A stretch of DNA of 64,000 nt from Liolophura sinensis (Eukaryota > Mollusca > Polyplacophora > Chitonida > Chitonidae). Under the pieces are notes generated by a model, which was not told where the DNA came from, did no database searches, and saw nothing but the letters and a program-made list of their open reading frames with translations. Positions 11,977 through 27,243 of the stretch are shown here, piece after piece (position 1 is the stretch's first letter; the number at the start of each line of letters is the position of its first letter). The stretch covers positions 7,063,338-7,127,337 of the forward strand of contig NC_088302.1 of assembly GCF_032854445.1 (NCBI RefSeq), written 5' to 3'. The position numbers and the translations under genes are program-made.

Positions 11977-12071
11977 CATTACTTTGCTCTGTCACCACAG
12001 TCACCCCAGTGTTCTTGGCGTGGTTCTAAATTTCTGTATAAAACTTGCTACGGGTGGCAGTGATGTAAAGC
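11977..12071. mobile_element. MITE fragment (TTTACATCACTGCC family)
   Basis: The right end GGCAGTGATGTAAAGC (12056-12071) and the 'cagtcaccccagtgttcttgg' type interior match the right third of the element at 18234-18607. The left part is missing or diverged. Confidence 0.5.
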
Positions 12072-12995
12072 GAGTTTTCTGAGCTGAATTGCTGGGCCTG
12101 TAGAATAAATTGGTTGTACAATTGCTTAATGATAGGATACAAAAATATATGGTGATATTAACCCAATATGAAGATTTTGTTGACTCAAAGTGCACTATAT
12201 CCCCCCTCCCTATCCTGTCTCTAAGCATGTATGTAACTAATTTCTATATTTGATTGATTGTTACTACAAGTCACACTCATCTTACACGTAACAGTGCGTA
12301 ATCGGTTACAACAATTCTCCTCGACCGCTTTTTGTTGCCAGGTCCCCACGAACAGTGAACTTGAGGAAATCAAGAATTCTCTTGAAGAATTCTGCCTAAA
12401 AACTGTGAGCGAGCCTCTACCTCGCTTGTCCTGAAGACTGAAAGGCAAGCGTATTAACCATTAGTCACGGTCTGCTCCTCGTGTACGAATAAAATCTGTC
12501 TAGACGGAATTAAACGATAACGTTGTTTAAAACAACCATTCTGAACTAAGGCTGAGCCATTGCTACTCTGAATCCTTAAAAACAGTTTCGAAAACATCAA
12601 ATGAAAAAACCTAAAGCGATAAACATTGAATTCCGACGTGCCTGGATCAAAAACGTCCACTTCCTTCTTCAGTCTCAGCTTTCATGCAAGTTTCATGACG
12701 ATAATGTGTGCTAAGCAAATCGCCCACGTACAGTTCTTAAGGCTTGGTTGCCTGCGACTTCATGTGGCTGGGCGTCGTTAGCACATTGGTCACGTAATCG
12801 GACAGCTTGTTTTTCTCGCATCTGTTTTTTTCGGTTACATTGTAGTGTACCCAGTATATGTTCCAGTGATTTTAATTGTGAGATGAGATAGATCACCTTT
12901 TGCTAGTCGAGAAGTTTCAAAGGGATTTGGGAACATAGTGGACTCATCTAAACGCGTCTCCAGTCGATAGATAACACAGAGGGCGAAGTAGAAAT
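12072..12995. other. Gene-free stretch
   Basis: No exon or repeat that I can support. Short open frames on both strands have no recognisable content. Confidence 0.45.
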
Positions 12996-14231
12996 CATTA
13001 TGTTGTGGCATGGTAAATTTAAAGGCGTCTTAAATTGTATCAAAAGTGATATTCATAAAAAGAGTGTACTAAACAATTTTTCAGCGTTCAGAGGTGATGT
13101 ACTTTTTGTTTCTTTTGTTTCGCCTAGTCAAATGTGTGAAGTTTTTTTCCAATATGAAAAGAACTAAGTCACGTGGAAATGAAGGCTTAGCTGCTGAACA
13201 CCCTAAAAATGCACCACATATATTATTTCCTCACTTGTCATTATGTATAAATACCATGATTGTACACGATCACATGCCGGACGAAATACCCAAGGTTTTA
13301 ATAGCTCCTCTTATCAAGAACAAAATGAGTAATATTAATGAATCTGATAACTATAGGCCCATTGCTGTAGAAGACATGGCTTCAAGTATTATTGAACACG
13401 TCATTCTACATCAATGTGAGTTGAATTTGTAGTTCCAATCTAGGGATGGTTTCAAACGTGATCTCCCTACTGACTCGTATTTACTTTCTTAACGAGGTAG
13501 CTAACGTTTACAGAAATAAAGGTAATCCTGTAATTGTATGTTTCATGGATGGCAGTAATGCGTTTGATGCTTTTGAGTGAGTGAGTGCTTGGGGTTTAAC
13601 GTCGTACTCAACAATTTTTCAATCCTTAGGGTGCATATACGTGTAATGTGCCTCCTTGTTGCAGGACGGATTTCCACCGCTCTTTTATTTAGTGCTGCTT
13701 CACTGAGGCGACTTACCGAAGGCAAGTAAGCCGACCCGCCCGAGCCATTATACTGATACGGGTCAACCAGTCGTTACAACTACCTCTTTTAAAGTCTTAG
13801 GTGTGAGTCGATCAAGGATTGATCCTGGATCTATCGGTCCCGAAGCGGACGTTCTACCAACTGTGCTATCTGGGGCGGTGGTTCAATGCCCAATTGTTTT
13901 GGATAGTGAATGTTCACTATGGTCAGTGTATTCGCAGAAAAGTTTTAACAAAATGACAGTAATACATAACAATGCATTCAGGTGGAGGATGAAGTTAAAA
14001 TTCAGCTGTAGTGCTAGTAAAATGTTTGTTATGCACAGGGTAATGTATTTTGGAGAAATACTGCCTAAACCATCATACTGCTTGTTAACGAGACTCGAAT
14101 CCAGTAACAGCCAAACGATAGCTACTGTATGGACCTCAGATGTTGGTGTTCATTCAGTATTATTCTACCTTATACTGTTATTCTCCGTTTCCATTGGTAG
14201 AGACTGTCACATGATATTCCGAAAAACATGA
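12996..14231 (+). mobile_element. LINE (non-LTR retrotransposon) fragment, reverse transcriptase
   Basis: Pieces of a LINE ORF2 in several frames. An N-terminal block is followed by KSRGNEGLAAEH, IPKVLIAPLIKNKM and ESDNYRPIA (13160-13375, early RT motifs). CFMDGSNAFDA (13539-13571) is RT motif A with its catalytic Asp. A family 2 SINE interrupts it at 13575-13881. A C-terminal block follows (HNNAFRW, CSASKMFVMHRVMYFGE, 13950-14060). The YxDD-containing middle is absent. The 113-codon frame at 13094-13432 ends in a stop, and motif A is in another frame, so the copy is dead. The clade was not determined. Confidence 0.75.
13575..13881 (-). mobile_element. tRNA-derived SINE, family 2, nearly complete, inside the LINE
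   Basis: Begins GAGTGAGTGAGTGCTTGGGG (3' tail on the minus strand) and ends 'accaactgtgctatctgggg', which is the tRNA-like head with an A box on the minus strand. The B box 'ggatcaatccttgatcgac' is visible. It sits directly after RT motif A of the LINE, so it is younger than the LINE insertion. Confidence 0.85.
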
Positions 14232-14406
14232 TGTACAACGATCACGCGCCCAAGGAATGGAACATCACGCTCAGAAAGTATTATCCAATGTTCACGAGGC
14301 AATATCCATCGATCTGGTGCTAATGTCCAACGATCACGCGCGTTGTTTTCCAAAGCAGTTATTTCCCTTTGAGAGCTCTCTGGCGTCTACTTGTTCGTAA
14401 AGTGGC

Positions 14407-14853
14407 CACAGACCCCCATTAGTTTTCCATAAGCGACAATGTTAACGTTTAGCGCTGTAGCTCAGTCCCAAACATTCCGAGGCCAATAAGCTTTGGTGCA
14501 TACCTGGCCCAGCCTGAGAGAAAGAAGCTGTAAAAATCTTGACATAGGTTGACCGTCAAAATCTGGACCTTTACATGCCGGCAGCTGGGAGGGGTGCTTA
14601 GCAACGCCAAGGGGACGTCACTCGCAGCCTCATCACCACCTGTCTCCTTGTGTCCTCTCGCCCAGAATTTCAAACTTTCACCATTAAAACTCATACCTGC
14701 CCAAAGCTTAGATAATTTCCATCATTTTGATACCAAGCATGCACTTGTACACTAAAAACGGCAGGCTGGCAGCAAAAAAAGACTTTACACCCTAAAATAC
14801 ACAGAACTACAATCGTCCCTACTGAAAAACGCAAGTTGTAATGGGGGTCTGTG
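14407..14853. mobile_element. MITE-like element with CACAGACCCCCATTA ends
   Basis: A 447-bp element. The left end CACAGACCCCCATTA is the exact reverse complement of the right end TAATGGGGGTCTGTG. A related copy lies at 28783-29227, and its counterpart in the duplicated contig at 42422-42867. It has no coding capacity. The CAG..CTG termini recall hAT elements, but I cannot see a clear 8-bp target duplication, so the superfamily is open. Confidence 0.7.
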
Positions 14854-15979
14854 TCCAAGTACACAATCGGATGGTGGTTATAGCTCCTTTATCGACGTAC
14901 AAATTCGGTGATTTAAATTACAACTCGAAAAGGTACTGTTTTTTCTTCTTCTTTTTTTTTCGGTATAATAAAACATGTTCGTCTTCGTTGAATATCACTT
15001 CTCTGGAGCTGACAATTTCTGTTGTCCCACCTAACAGCATGCACTGTCTGTATAATATATGGTAAGTGGAGTCATAATGTTTATTAATGCGCTGTCTGGT
15101 TATTAGCTGTCATTATATGTAATCTCTGTATTTATCTTGTATGTTTGTATTATACTGACTTAAGTCTGCAATAAAACCTAATAATAATAATAATAATTTA
15201 TAAAGTAGAATAACAATGTAGGGATGGTCATACAAGTGGAGTGTAATAGCTACACACAGGTACCACATTTCAATTCATCAATTATTTAATTACTGTAAGT
15301 ATACAACAGGTTTTTAGTTATTTTTTAATCCATCTTTTGCTGACTGTGGCTTTAGGTGGAGATACTTTTCATGTGGGGCGGTGCGGCGATTTTCTCACTG
15401 GTTCAAAGCACTTTAAATAGCTTGTTTGTCTCAATTTTTTAGTCCATCACGGCGAATAAATCAGGCTTCATCGTCAGAAAATATAACTCCCGTAAGTCTA
15501 CTCTATCATTAATGTATGGGATTTAACTATTTGCATTAAAATCTGATATGTCTTTAATGGGAATTTGCTAAACGTAAACATATCAATCTTCTGGTCACGG
15601 CAACTTGATACAGGTATTACCATACCCATTTAAGAGAGCGTGTTCTAAAACGTGACTGCCTTGGTGCCGAAACAACTGCCAGATTTACCATATCGATTTT
15701 CAGAAAATACCAGACTGAAACTGGGTTACCTTTTATATTTATTATTCGAGAGTTTTACACCTCTTATCATCATAAAATGCATTTTCCAAGCCTTTTAACT
15801 ACTTTCACTGAAGCGAAATGAAGCGAATAATGCTGATTCTCCAGATAAAATATACCCTAGTGCAAAGGCACGTAGTCTTGTAAGTGGTAGTAGTTAGGGC
15901 TTTATGTAACAAGGGAGATAACTACACTTCTGGAAATGCTTGTTTCGGGAAATCTTATCTCCCTTTGAAAACACATACA
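14854..15979. other. Gene-free stretch
   Basis: Contains a T/C-rich run near 14938-14960 and an AAT microsatellite at about 15179-15197. No supported exon. Confidence 0.45.
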
Positions 15980-16244
15980 TTTATTTCTTTATTCGATTGG
16001 TGTTGTACGCCGTAGGCCTGAGAATATTTCACTTATATATACGATATTGACCAGCATTATGGTGTGAGGAAGCCGGGCAGAGCTTGGAAGAAACACTCGA
16101 CCACCGGCAGGTTGCTGGAAGTCCCACATACGGCCGAAGAGGAAGTCAGCATGAAGTGGACTTGAATTCACAGCGACCGCATTGGTGAGAGGCTTTTGGG
16201 TTATTGCGCCGCCTTGGCACGCTAACCACCTCGACCACGGATGC
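15980..16244 (-). mobile_element. tRNA-derived SINE, family 1, near full length
   Basis: Reverse-strand copy from a TTTATTTCTTTATT tail through 'cacagcgaccgcattggtg' (B-box region) to 'gctaaccacctcgaccacgg' (A-box head). It is diverged from the best copies but complete. Confidence 0.85.
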
Positions 16245-16726
16245 TATTGCATCGCTACCGCATTGGCGGTTAACTTAAACTCGTAAATAATTCTCTTTGT
16301 GATAATGGTTAAAGCAATGGCTCGGCGCGACAATCAGTCTGTTAACTTGAAACGAGGTCACGTGTTTCGCCTTGAAGTCAGGGGGTTTGTCAGGTACCTG
16401 TGGAAGGGTGCTGTTTCACTTCCGGTATTCCGATGTCCCACACCCATAAACATGACCACCGTCGCATTAGTTAAAAATTCTTCAATGGCGTGGAATACGA
16501 ATCAAATAGCCACACTCAAAAAAACCATTCTGTTGATTTTAAGGGAAAATCTGTTGTCTGGGTGATGCTAGAGTGTATTCTGAAATTACAAAACAACATT
16601 TTGTGACATTAAATATCTTGTTAATCTAATAGAATCTTTATGTTGAACTACAGAATATGTGTGGTATATTTAAAAGAACAGTCTGCTGCAATGACAGAAT
16701 ACAATGCAGTTGTTGCTAATAATACG

Positions 16727-16728
16727 GA

Positions 16729-16820
<92 letters not shown>
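16727..16820. repeat. AT dinucleotide microsatellite
   Basis: About 90 bp of almost uninterrupted (AT)n with one AC near its start. It is self-complementary, and its length in the assembly may be inexact. The open frames through it (poly Tyr-Ile) are meaningless. Confidence 0.95.
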
Positions 16821-16822
<2 letters not shown>

Positions 16823-16928
16823 GTTTAAATACGAAAACGCATGCGTATGAGGTAGAAACGTGTTCGAAGCCGCTAGTGGCATCTGCTGTTGTAGCCTTTT
16901 TTCGAGCTGAACTCTACACGAGTTTTAT

Positions 16929-17087
16929 CATCTGTAATAACCAAATACTTGTTAATGTGTTACTTATTGTCCGTAACATTCAAATACTTGTTAATTTGTT
17001 ACTTATCGTCTGCAACATTCAAATACTTGTAAACGTCTTACTTATCATCTGCAACATTCAAATACTTGTTAATGTCTTACTTATCGG
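16929..17087. repeat. Four-copy 39-bp tandem repeat
   Basis: The unit carries 'cattcaaatacttgttaatg' followed by 'ttacttatcgtctgcaa'. Because the period is a multiple of three it keeps a frame open (NIQILVNVLLI repeated), which I read as a by-product. Confidence 0.75.
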
Positions 17088-18233
17088 TCACAGTGATGAA
17101 ATTAAGGAACGGAAATCATTTATTTTTGAGGTAATGTCATTCGCTTGATCTGGCACCACTTCAGTGTATTCTGTCCATCACAGCTTAAAGGAGAAGAACA
17201 TGACACTACAGGCTGAAAAGAGCACATTTTTTTCTATATGGTGGTGCCTGTTGTATAATTTTGCGATTTTCCCTTGCCACACGGCAAAGCTGGCATAAAT
17301 CGCTGAGTCCATCGCGTCCTCCATCTTTAACACTCTGTAATTTATGCTGGGGGTGTGTTGTTTCTCAGCCAATGAGAGTCCTTAAAACTGCCGGCTTGTT
17401 CGTGTAAACTCGAAGTGTACGTCCAACATTTCGGTTTCCTGATCGTCAAGCGGAAAACGAAATGTACTGTTCGTTACCTTATGGGGAGAAGAGTTATACC
17501 AGAAATGTACAAACTGCACATCGATGGCTTCCGATAGCAATTCTCCTCCTAAGACAGAAGACTTCAGGACTAGTTCTCAGGCAAAATGGAGTCGCCCACG
17601 CCGGATGTTGGCGCGGACTTTATTTATAATTTATCACCTTGAGGTACATATTAGAAATAGATTAGAATTAGAAGTACATTATGGACCAAGGGATTTTCTA
17701 CAATCTATGGCTGTCACTGTTTCTGAGACCTTTGTGACAATAAGTGTGCTACAATCCCTGCGCTGTCTTAAGTGGCCTAGCCTGAAGTTTAGCACTCAAA
17801 TAAAAAAAACTGATAGTACATCTCTCCCTATGGCCTACTTTTACCGACATATGTTTCGAGACTCAAAGCGATGTAACTGTCGGGGATATTGTTTATCTGT
17901 TATGGCTAATGTACCTCAGTGTTAAATTGTAATAAGGAGAATTTAATAGGATGATTTGAAATTCATTTGTATTCAGTATGTTGTGGTGCATTATGCATAT
18001 TTCATACTGTTACATGATAGTATAAGTAATTTATGCACTATCTTTAGTTGTTTGTTCTGTAATGTTGCCTTATGATGTTTCAAATGAGCTAATGGAGTAT
18101 TTTTTTTGTATGTCCGCAGGGGGTCGTTATACCGTTAACCTTTCAGTTATAATAAAACCGTCATGACGAAAAATCTCGAGTTGTTGGAGTTTACCCTAGA
18201 ATATCAGCCTCCAAAATAAATATTGAGGGTATT
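17088..18233. other. Gene-free stretch with one unassigned open frame
   Basis: A 133-codon frame at 17524-17925 starts MASDSNSPPKTEDFRTSSQ and is locally GC-richer at its 5' end. A CCAAT motif lies at about 17370. It could be a first exon, but no domain or partner exon is recognised. The rest holds nothing I can support. Confidence 0.3.
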
Positions 18234-18607
18234 GTGCATGCGTCGCTCTCTACCTTTCGCTTTAAATCACTGCCACCACTACACAAGCTGGACATTTGGA
18301 GCCTGCAAGATGCACGTAGGCTTGTTTAGGTAAGCCTCATCGCGTATGTCCTCCGAAATATTTAGTCAGCATTCACCAATAAATTGTTTTAGGTTTTGGT
18401 TAGAATCATGTTGTACATACTCAGTTAAAGAGAATGCATGCGTGTAAAGTATTGTTACAGAAAAAGGTTGAGACGGATTGTTTGTGTTTGCTTACATCAC
18501 TGCCTGCCTCATCACCGTGACCCCAATGACCTCGGCGTTGTTCAAAATCTCTGTTCAAGATTTACAATGGCAGTGATGTAAAGCTAAAGGGAATGCGACG
18601 CATGCAC
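18234..18607. mobile_element. MITE with nested inverted repeats
   Basis: A 374-bp element. The left end (18234-18274) and right end (18569-18607) are inverted copies of about 40 bp sharing GTGCATGCGTCGC and TCACTGCC. A second left-type arm, GCTTACATCACTGCC at 18490-18504, also pairs with GGCAGTGATGTAAAGC at 18569-18584. The element can therefore fold in two ways. It is non-coding. A partial copy lies at 11977-12071. Confidence 0.65.
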
Positions 18608-20317
18608 TTTAAGGAGTATGGGAACTGAGATGAATCTTGGTATTCACAGGGGTAAACACAGGAGTGCCAGCAGTCAAAGGTTGGTCCTCACCAGTTACCT
18701 GACAATACTGATAACTTAAAGCCGCAATCAATGCCGCGAGGACTGGATTTAGTACAGTACCTCGATATAACCTCTCTTGTTCTAATAACACAGGGCTCGG
18801 TACAGGTTACCGCCATTGTTCAACTTGCCGCTATTTCATTGGCTGAGATATTCTCAGGGCAGTGGCGCTAAATGAATGAATGAATGAATGAATGATTATA
18901 GTGTGAACATCAAAAGTGAAAACAAAAAGTACAGACATGTTTAAAATCAGATAAAAGAAAAATAAGAGTTAAAACTCGAAAACCAGCATATTTTAAAAAT
19001 AGTTTATCTAGAAATCTATATGTAAATAACTTTATCTATAAATATTTACGAATTTAATTTTATGATATAAGCCAATGGCGTTCAGATAACTGATGACAAC
19101 ATCGCCAGCGATGCTGTCAAATAAATCATATATAGGGTTGACTGCGTAGAAGCTTAAAAGCGCTAAATTCTTAAGTATAAACTGCTAGCGAGAGCACATT
19201 CGCTTTAGAATTCTCCTATCAGAAGCATTGCTGTGCTATGACAGAACAAATGCTCGAAGAGTGCGTCTCGTTAACGCAGCGATGCTTGACCTTTTAGGTT
19301 TGACCTTCTTTAGGTAGGAATAATTTCGAAAATTCTCCATTGACCAATACAGCAATGTTATCCAAAATCACCTTCAAACAATGCGCCTGTTGAAGGAAAT
19401 TGAATTGTACGTTTCTAACTTTGTTAATGCACAACATACTTGTTTTTGTTTCAAGGACAAATGTTAGATCACGAGTGGGTGAATCTGAACGCTGTGTCAG
19501 TGAGGGATTGTCCAGGGCCCAGATTCATAAAAGATGGCCTGTTTGCGAAAACGAGTTAAAAGGAGATTTCCCCCAACAGCCAACAAGAAAGCTACCACGG
19601 AAGCAACTGTGATGATGTGTACGTAACCCTACATGTCTATCGGGTCAAACGTCTGGCCTAAGGCTGGGTTCAAACACAAGCAAAGTGCATGCCTGACAGA
19701 AGCAGCGAGCTAGTGCTTGAAATGGACATATCGCCAAGGGTGAAAAAATTGTGCTGGAAGTCCGTCCTGCATTAAGGAGGCACATCACATGCACTCTAGG
19801 AACCTGTCGTCGTTATATGACTGAAAAATTGTTAAGTACGACGTTAAACCCCAAGCACTTACTCTAGGTGTCTTCTGACATATATGTGATTTTCAGTGAA
19901 CAATCACATGTTCAGTTTTATCAGGGGTTTCCATCCGACAATCAACTCACTCAAGTCGATATAGTTAAGACATTGGATTGACGGATTGTCGGATTGACTG
20001 GGTTACTGCCCCTTGCTGTCTAGATGACGAGAACTGTTCAGCGAACTTCAATGGTAGTAAAACGAGGCAATTCAGAACATAATGCTGACAAGGGGTGACA
20101 CGGCCATGCCAGCTGCGTACCACGTAACTCATTTCTGGCATTGGGAATTACAAATACTTTATAATACATTATCGATAGGAAGGACAACCGTATTTGGTTT
20201 ACACATGTCAGTCCGTGGTGTACGGCATACATACCTTCATGGTTTACTATACTTATAATTAGCTTTCAATCTATTCACGATGCGAACGTTGCATTGTGGG
20301 AATGTGTGTTTGGAGTA
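18608..20317. other. Gene-free stretch
   Basis: Holds an AATG microsatellite at about 18871-18895 and a SINE tail at 19758-19866. No supported exon. Confidence 0.45.
19758..19866 (+). mobile_element. tRNA-derived SINE, family 2, 3' fragment
   Basis: Shows 'aagtccgtcctgcattaagg', 'aggcacatcacatgcactct', 'gactgaaaaattgttaagta' and 'acgttaaaccccaagcactt'. Only the 3' third remains. Confidence 0.8.
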
Positions 20318-20850
20318 AGTCAGGCCTTCCATATTTCTCGCATCTTGCTAGGAGAAAAGTAATCTCCGAAAACCTTCACGTGTGATGATCTGATGATTTT
20401 TTGCTGGGTTAGTGTTTAAAATTCCCTGTCTGATGGTGGAATTGCATCAACACCTCCATGTGTCCAAAGACTGGAAAAATGCAAGCGTCTTAAAAACTCT
20501 ACCAAGGCCCGATTTATATCCTATAGTGACCAACGTTATCCAATAAACTGGGTTTGGCAAGTCGATTTATCTCATTCTCTTGTTAGCTGTGTTATTGACT
20601 CTTAGTCGAACGAATAAAGAACAAACGCTATTTCACAATTCAAAATTTGGACAAATCGCATCGTGTGACAACTGCTTACGAAACACAGCGTTTTTTCGAC
20701 TGCATAAGCTGGTCCTTTTCACTTGTTTCCCACAAGTACAGCTAAATTATAAACACCATAAGCTCTACTTGGCCCGTCTTGGACATTAGACGTCAAAGTT
20801 TTCGGAGATCACTTGTCTCCTAGTAATCTGACAGATATCTGGAAGTCAGA
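20318..20850. mobile_element. MITE-like element with long inverted ends
   Basis: A 34-bp arm starting CTAGGAGAAAAGTAATCTCC (20348-20381) pairs with 20790-20823 with about four mismatches. Weaker pairing (a shared CTTCCA..ATAT..TCT pattern) extends outwards to about 20318 and 20850. The 410-bp interior has no coding capacity. The target duplication is not clear. Confidence 0.6.
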
Positions 20851-23381
20851 AGTCGACAGTTTACCCAAATCAGGGCATATCAGTCATGTAAGGCGAAATC
20901 ACGCTTTAGAGCCAGTTCGTGTCAGTCCTGTCATTTCTGAATTAAATTCACGTTGAGCATAGGGATTTGGCATTACATGAACTATACCCCAGTACCAACA
21001 ACTTTGATTTACTCCAATGGATGTGATTAAAGCTCATATCATTAAAGGGACATACCGCCGAAAGAACTTCAGAATGTTTGAGTGTTTTAGTCATGGACTT
21101 CCACATTATTGCAAAGGAAATGTAAGTATACAGCAACTTGTACTACAGCTCCATTTAGAACATAATTATGCAAGGACAATATATACCAAAAAATGGTCCC
21201 TTGCGCACACCATACAATTTTTTTTTCAAATGACTTTTTGTGATTAAAGAAAAATCTATAAAAAAAATTTTTTAAAAATACAGAGAACCACATTAACAAC
21301 TAATTTTTCAGGCTCTTTCATCTGAAAATTCATGTAACATTTATGTTTGCTCCATATTTAAGGAATTCATGAAATGTGTGGTTTTTATCTCTTAACACAC
21401 TGTTCAGGGTTCAGTTCCGCGAGGGGTGTTAAAATGGTCCGGAACTTAGGTTCCTGTAGCCAGCACTCATGACGTTAAAGGTGATAGCTGTTAAAACAAC
21501 TCGTTTAGGGGGTATGTTCCAAGCATGTTTACTATTAATGTTATTTTAAGAGCATTGAATGAAATTTGTATTGTTACGACCCAAACTGTCTGTATTATAA
21601 AGAGATGGCTTGTTCGAAATACACGACAGTTTAGCCGAACAAAAAAAGTAACCAAAACCAGCAGATTTTATTTTACAACAATTTATTAGCTTAACAAGAA
21701 CAGATAATAAGACTTATACAAATACTAAAGTACTTAAGTTTAACAAGAAAGGATAGAAGTATCTATACAAATACTAAAGTACTTACGGTGTCCAAACGGA
21801 CGCATATTTTCCACAATATATATACCACACAGGCATAAATGCTCAGAGGCCAATTCACAAGACGGAAAATCCACAGTATAACTGAGTGTATGACAAAATA
21901 TACACAAAATTCCACAGACAGGGTCCGTGTACTAATAAGCACTGTGTATACAAGAGCACAAATTAAACATACAAGTTCAGACGGAACGAGTGCTCGGTGG
22001 AGATAGGATATAACAAAGCCAGAGGCTATAGAGACACCAAAATTCAGCACAAATGGCCTACTAAAGTAATACACAGCAAAAGCATCCAAGCTCTCAATAA
22101 TTCTCCTTTCTGCGTTCTCTGTTCTCTCTTCGTTTGATCTGCTTTCATAGGTCTTATATAGCCTGGTGGAATTGTCTAGAATAAGAAAATTCCTGAACAC
22201 TTGATGTAAACAAACAGGCACCGAACTGAGCGCAATCTGGAACATTCTAAGGTAGAGGTAGACAGCAGGCGCTGAACTCAGCGTATGTAAACAAAGGCAA
22301 GCTAAATTTAGAAACTGACGGCAGTCGTGCACATAAGAGTATAAAATAAATTTCGAAGATAATTAAATCATATACAGTACGCCTCAAATATGAACAAAAA
22401 TCATTTATGGCAAAATTGTCTTCCTTTTCCATATAGCCATGGTCTTAGTTTTAAAGTTACTCTCCTTGAATCCTTTTGGAGATCTTTTGATGTCAGATAT
22501 CCGCAAATTTGTATTCGACCATTTCTTCGTTTATTTTAAACAGAGCACAACAATGAATGATCTCTACCAAACTGAGAATACACATCACGCAGATAATATG
22601 AACAGTAATGAAGAGTGATCTAGTTATTTTGCTAAGAGAATGACATGAAGTGAAGAGTACAGAACTCTTTCCACTTCTCATATGCACGCATAGTCTATCA
22701 AGTACACAATCCTCGGTTGTCTGTCTGGGGCACCATGCCAGGGATTTTATTTTGAAATGTAATAATTTATGTCGCTGATCAGCGAAAGACACATAACTGA
22801 CTTGAACAATAATTTGGGTGGTTGAATGGAAAATAATGGGAAAAGATTTAATTAGTCCATAGGCTTGATACGTTCTGTATATTCCATGCATCATTGAGAT
22901 TATTTTGATGGGTTATTTGCTCCGCTTCAGGAATACAGTCACATAGAGATCTGTACATTTTCTGCCAAATGCCACATGCGCCTACTCTTTCAGTGCAGTC
23001 AAAATTCAGCAAACTGGTCAGAACAAGCTACGTGTATTTGAAGTAAGCATGTTCATGTAGTTCATGCAAGACTACATGGAATTTACCACTGCTGTCTTGC
23101 TGCTAGACAGGAACAAAATTGTAACCGTGTAGTCTTTCGTCCACAGCGATTTCCAGCAATAGCCCAGTGTATACTTAACATTGTGCATTCACCACAACAC
23201 CTAGAGTGGAAATACACGCTAGATCAAAATTTTGAGTGAGAAATTCACGAATTTTCAAAGTAAATAGTATTCATATATATCACTCTCATGAAATAAAGTA
23301 ATTATCATGATTACTGAGGAAAATTTATTCGTATATAATTAGGAAAGGCTAAGAGCGTTTAACACAATTCCTCAACAGTAT
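20851..23381. other. Gene-free stretch
   Basis: No supported gene. A two-copy 49-bp tandem repeat lies at 21689-21785 (core 'tacaaatactaaagtactta'). A 189-codon minus-strand frame (21763-22332) overlaps it and resembles no family I know. Confidence 0.4.
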
Positions 23382-23646
23382 TTTATTTCTGTATTTATGT
23401 ATTTTTTTGATTAATGTTTTACGCCGTATTCAAGAATATTTCACTTATACGACGGCGGTCAGCATTATGGTGGGTGGAAAACGGGCAGAGCCCGGGGGAA
23501 ACCCACGATCATCCGCAGGTTGCTGCCAGACCTTCCCACGTACGGCCGGAGAGGAAGCCAGCATGTGATGGACTTGAACTCACAGCGACCGCATTGGTGA
23601 GAGATTCCTGGGTCATTACGCCACGCTAGCGCGCTAACCAGCTGAG
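23382..23646 (-). mobile_element. tRNA-derived SINE, family 1, near full length
   Basis: Well-preserved reverse copy with 'ttttacgccgtattcaag', 'acgacggcggtcagcattat', 'cccgggggaaacccacg' and 'cacagcgaccgcattggtg'. It ends at 'gcgcgctaaccagctgag'. Confidence 0.9.
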
Positions 23647-24248
23647 ATTTTATTTCTGTAAATTGCGGTCTTATTTTACTCACTGTGCATGACATAGTTT
23701 TATTACAAATTCTCCAATACATTGTTTATAATGTGCCGTGAAACTCACGAACCTTGCGCGGGTTTGCATAACTAGATTTGTTTATCAGTGTGATGCATTT
23801 AATTCGTAACATGTTTCTGTGTTTTCCCATTGCTGTTCTGGTCCGATCGTTAATACGTTGATATTTTAGGAACGCGCTGGATTTGGCTGGTTCATTGACT
23901 CTCAGCAAAGCGTCATGTTAAGCTTATTTATATAATGTGTGGTATGTATATATCACCCTGAACTGATTTGCCTGCGGCTGTAACGTCAGGCTCTCCTACC
24001 TGTACTACGGCCGATTTAGTTACGTGACGTAATCGAAATTCCCTGGTTTCAAGCCGTGGCGTGTTCCATTTCGAGCAGTCTTGTTACCTACCAACCAGAA
24101 CCCAGCCCTCCTCTGACTGAAGTGGGATATACTTATGAATAAAGCAGATTAATTAGAATAAATCTTGGGCGTGTTGCAACTACTTCCTCCGCCTGTCGCT
24201 ATGCTGTAAACATTGCCACCCCTACCCCCACCCCATGCTCAGTATTTG
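23647..24248. other. Upstream region of beta-tubulin A
   Basis: No exon seen. It presumably holds the distal promoter of gene A. The 24200-24240 stretch is C-rich ('cacccctacccccacccc'). Confidence 0.5.
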
Positions 24249-24255
24249 TATAAAA
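24249..24255 (+). promoter_or_regulatory. TATA box of beta-tubulin A
   Basis: TATAAAA lies 96 bp before the ATG at 24345, a usual spacing for a short 5' UTR. The leader runs through 'ctcagtaacttcccgccag' to the start context CACCATGAG. Confidence 0.6.
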
Positions 24256-24344
24256 TAGAATCCACTCCCAGTTCCACTACAGTCGCACCTTTCGCTCAGG
24301 TCCTATCTGCCATCACAGGTCTCAGTAACTTCCCGCCAGACACC

Positions 24345-27176
<2,832 letters not shown>

Positions 27177-27237
27177 AAGCGCAACTGATCAAAACAAACA
27201 AAAAATCACCACCAAAACTTTTATAAACTTATACTGG

Positions 27238-27243
27238 AATAAA
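27238..27243 (+). promoter_or_regulatory. Poly(A) signal of beta-tubulin A
   Basis: AATAAA 61 bp after the stop codon, conserved in the second copy at 40940. A second AATAAA lies near 27428. Confidence 0.6.

Noticed and set aside
16640-16882. Tyr-Ile repeat frames on both strands
   Set aside because: Translation of an AT dinucleotide microsatellite.
21573-21680. A TGTTACGACCC-like start that recalls the edge of an LTR
   Set aside because: No matching second terminal repeat, primer-binding site or retroelement protein was found nearby.
21763-22332. 189-codon minus-strand hydrophobic frame
   Set aside because: No recognised family, and it overlaps a short tandem repeat. The hydrophobicity fits AT-rich chance coding.
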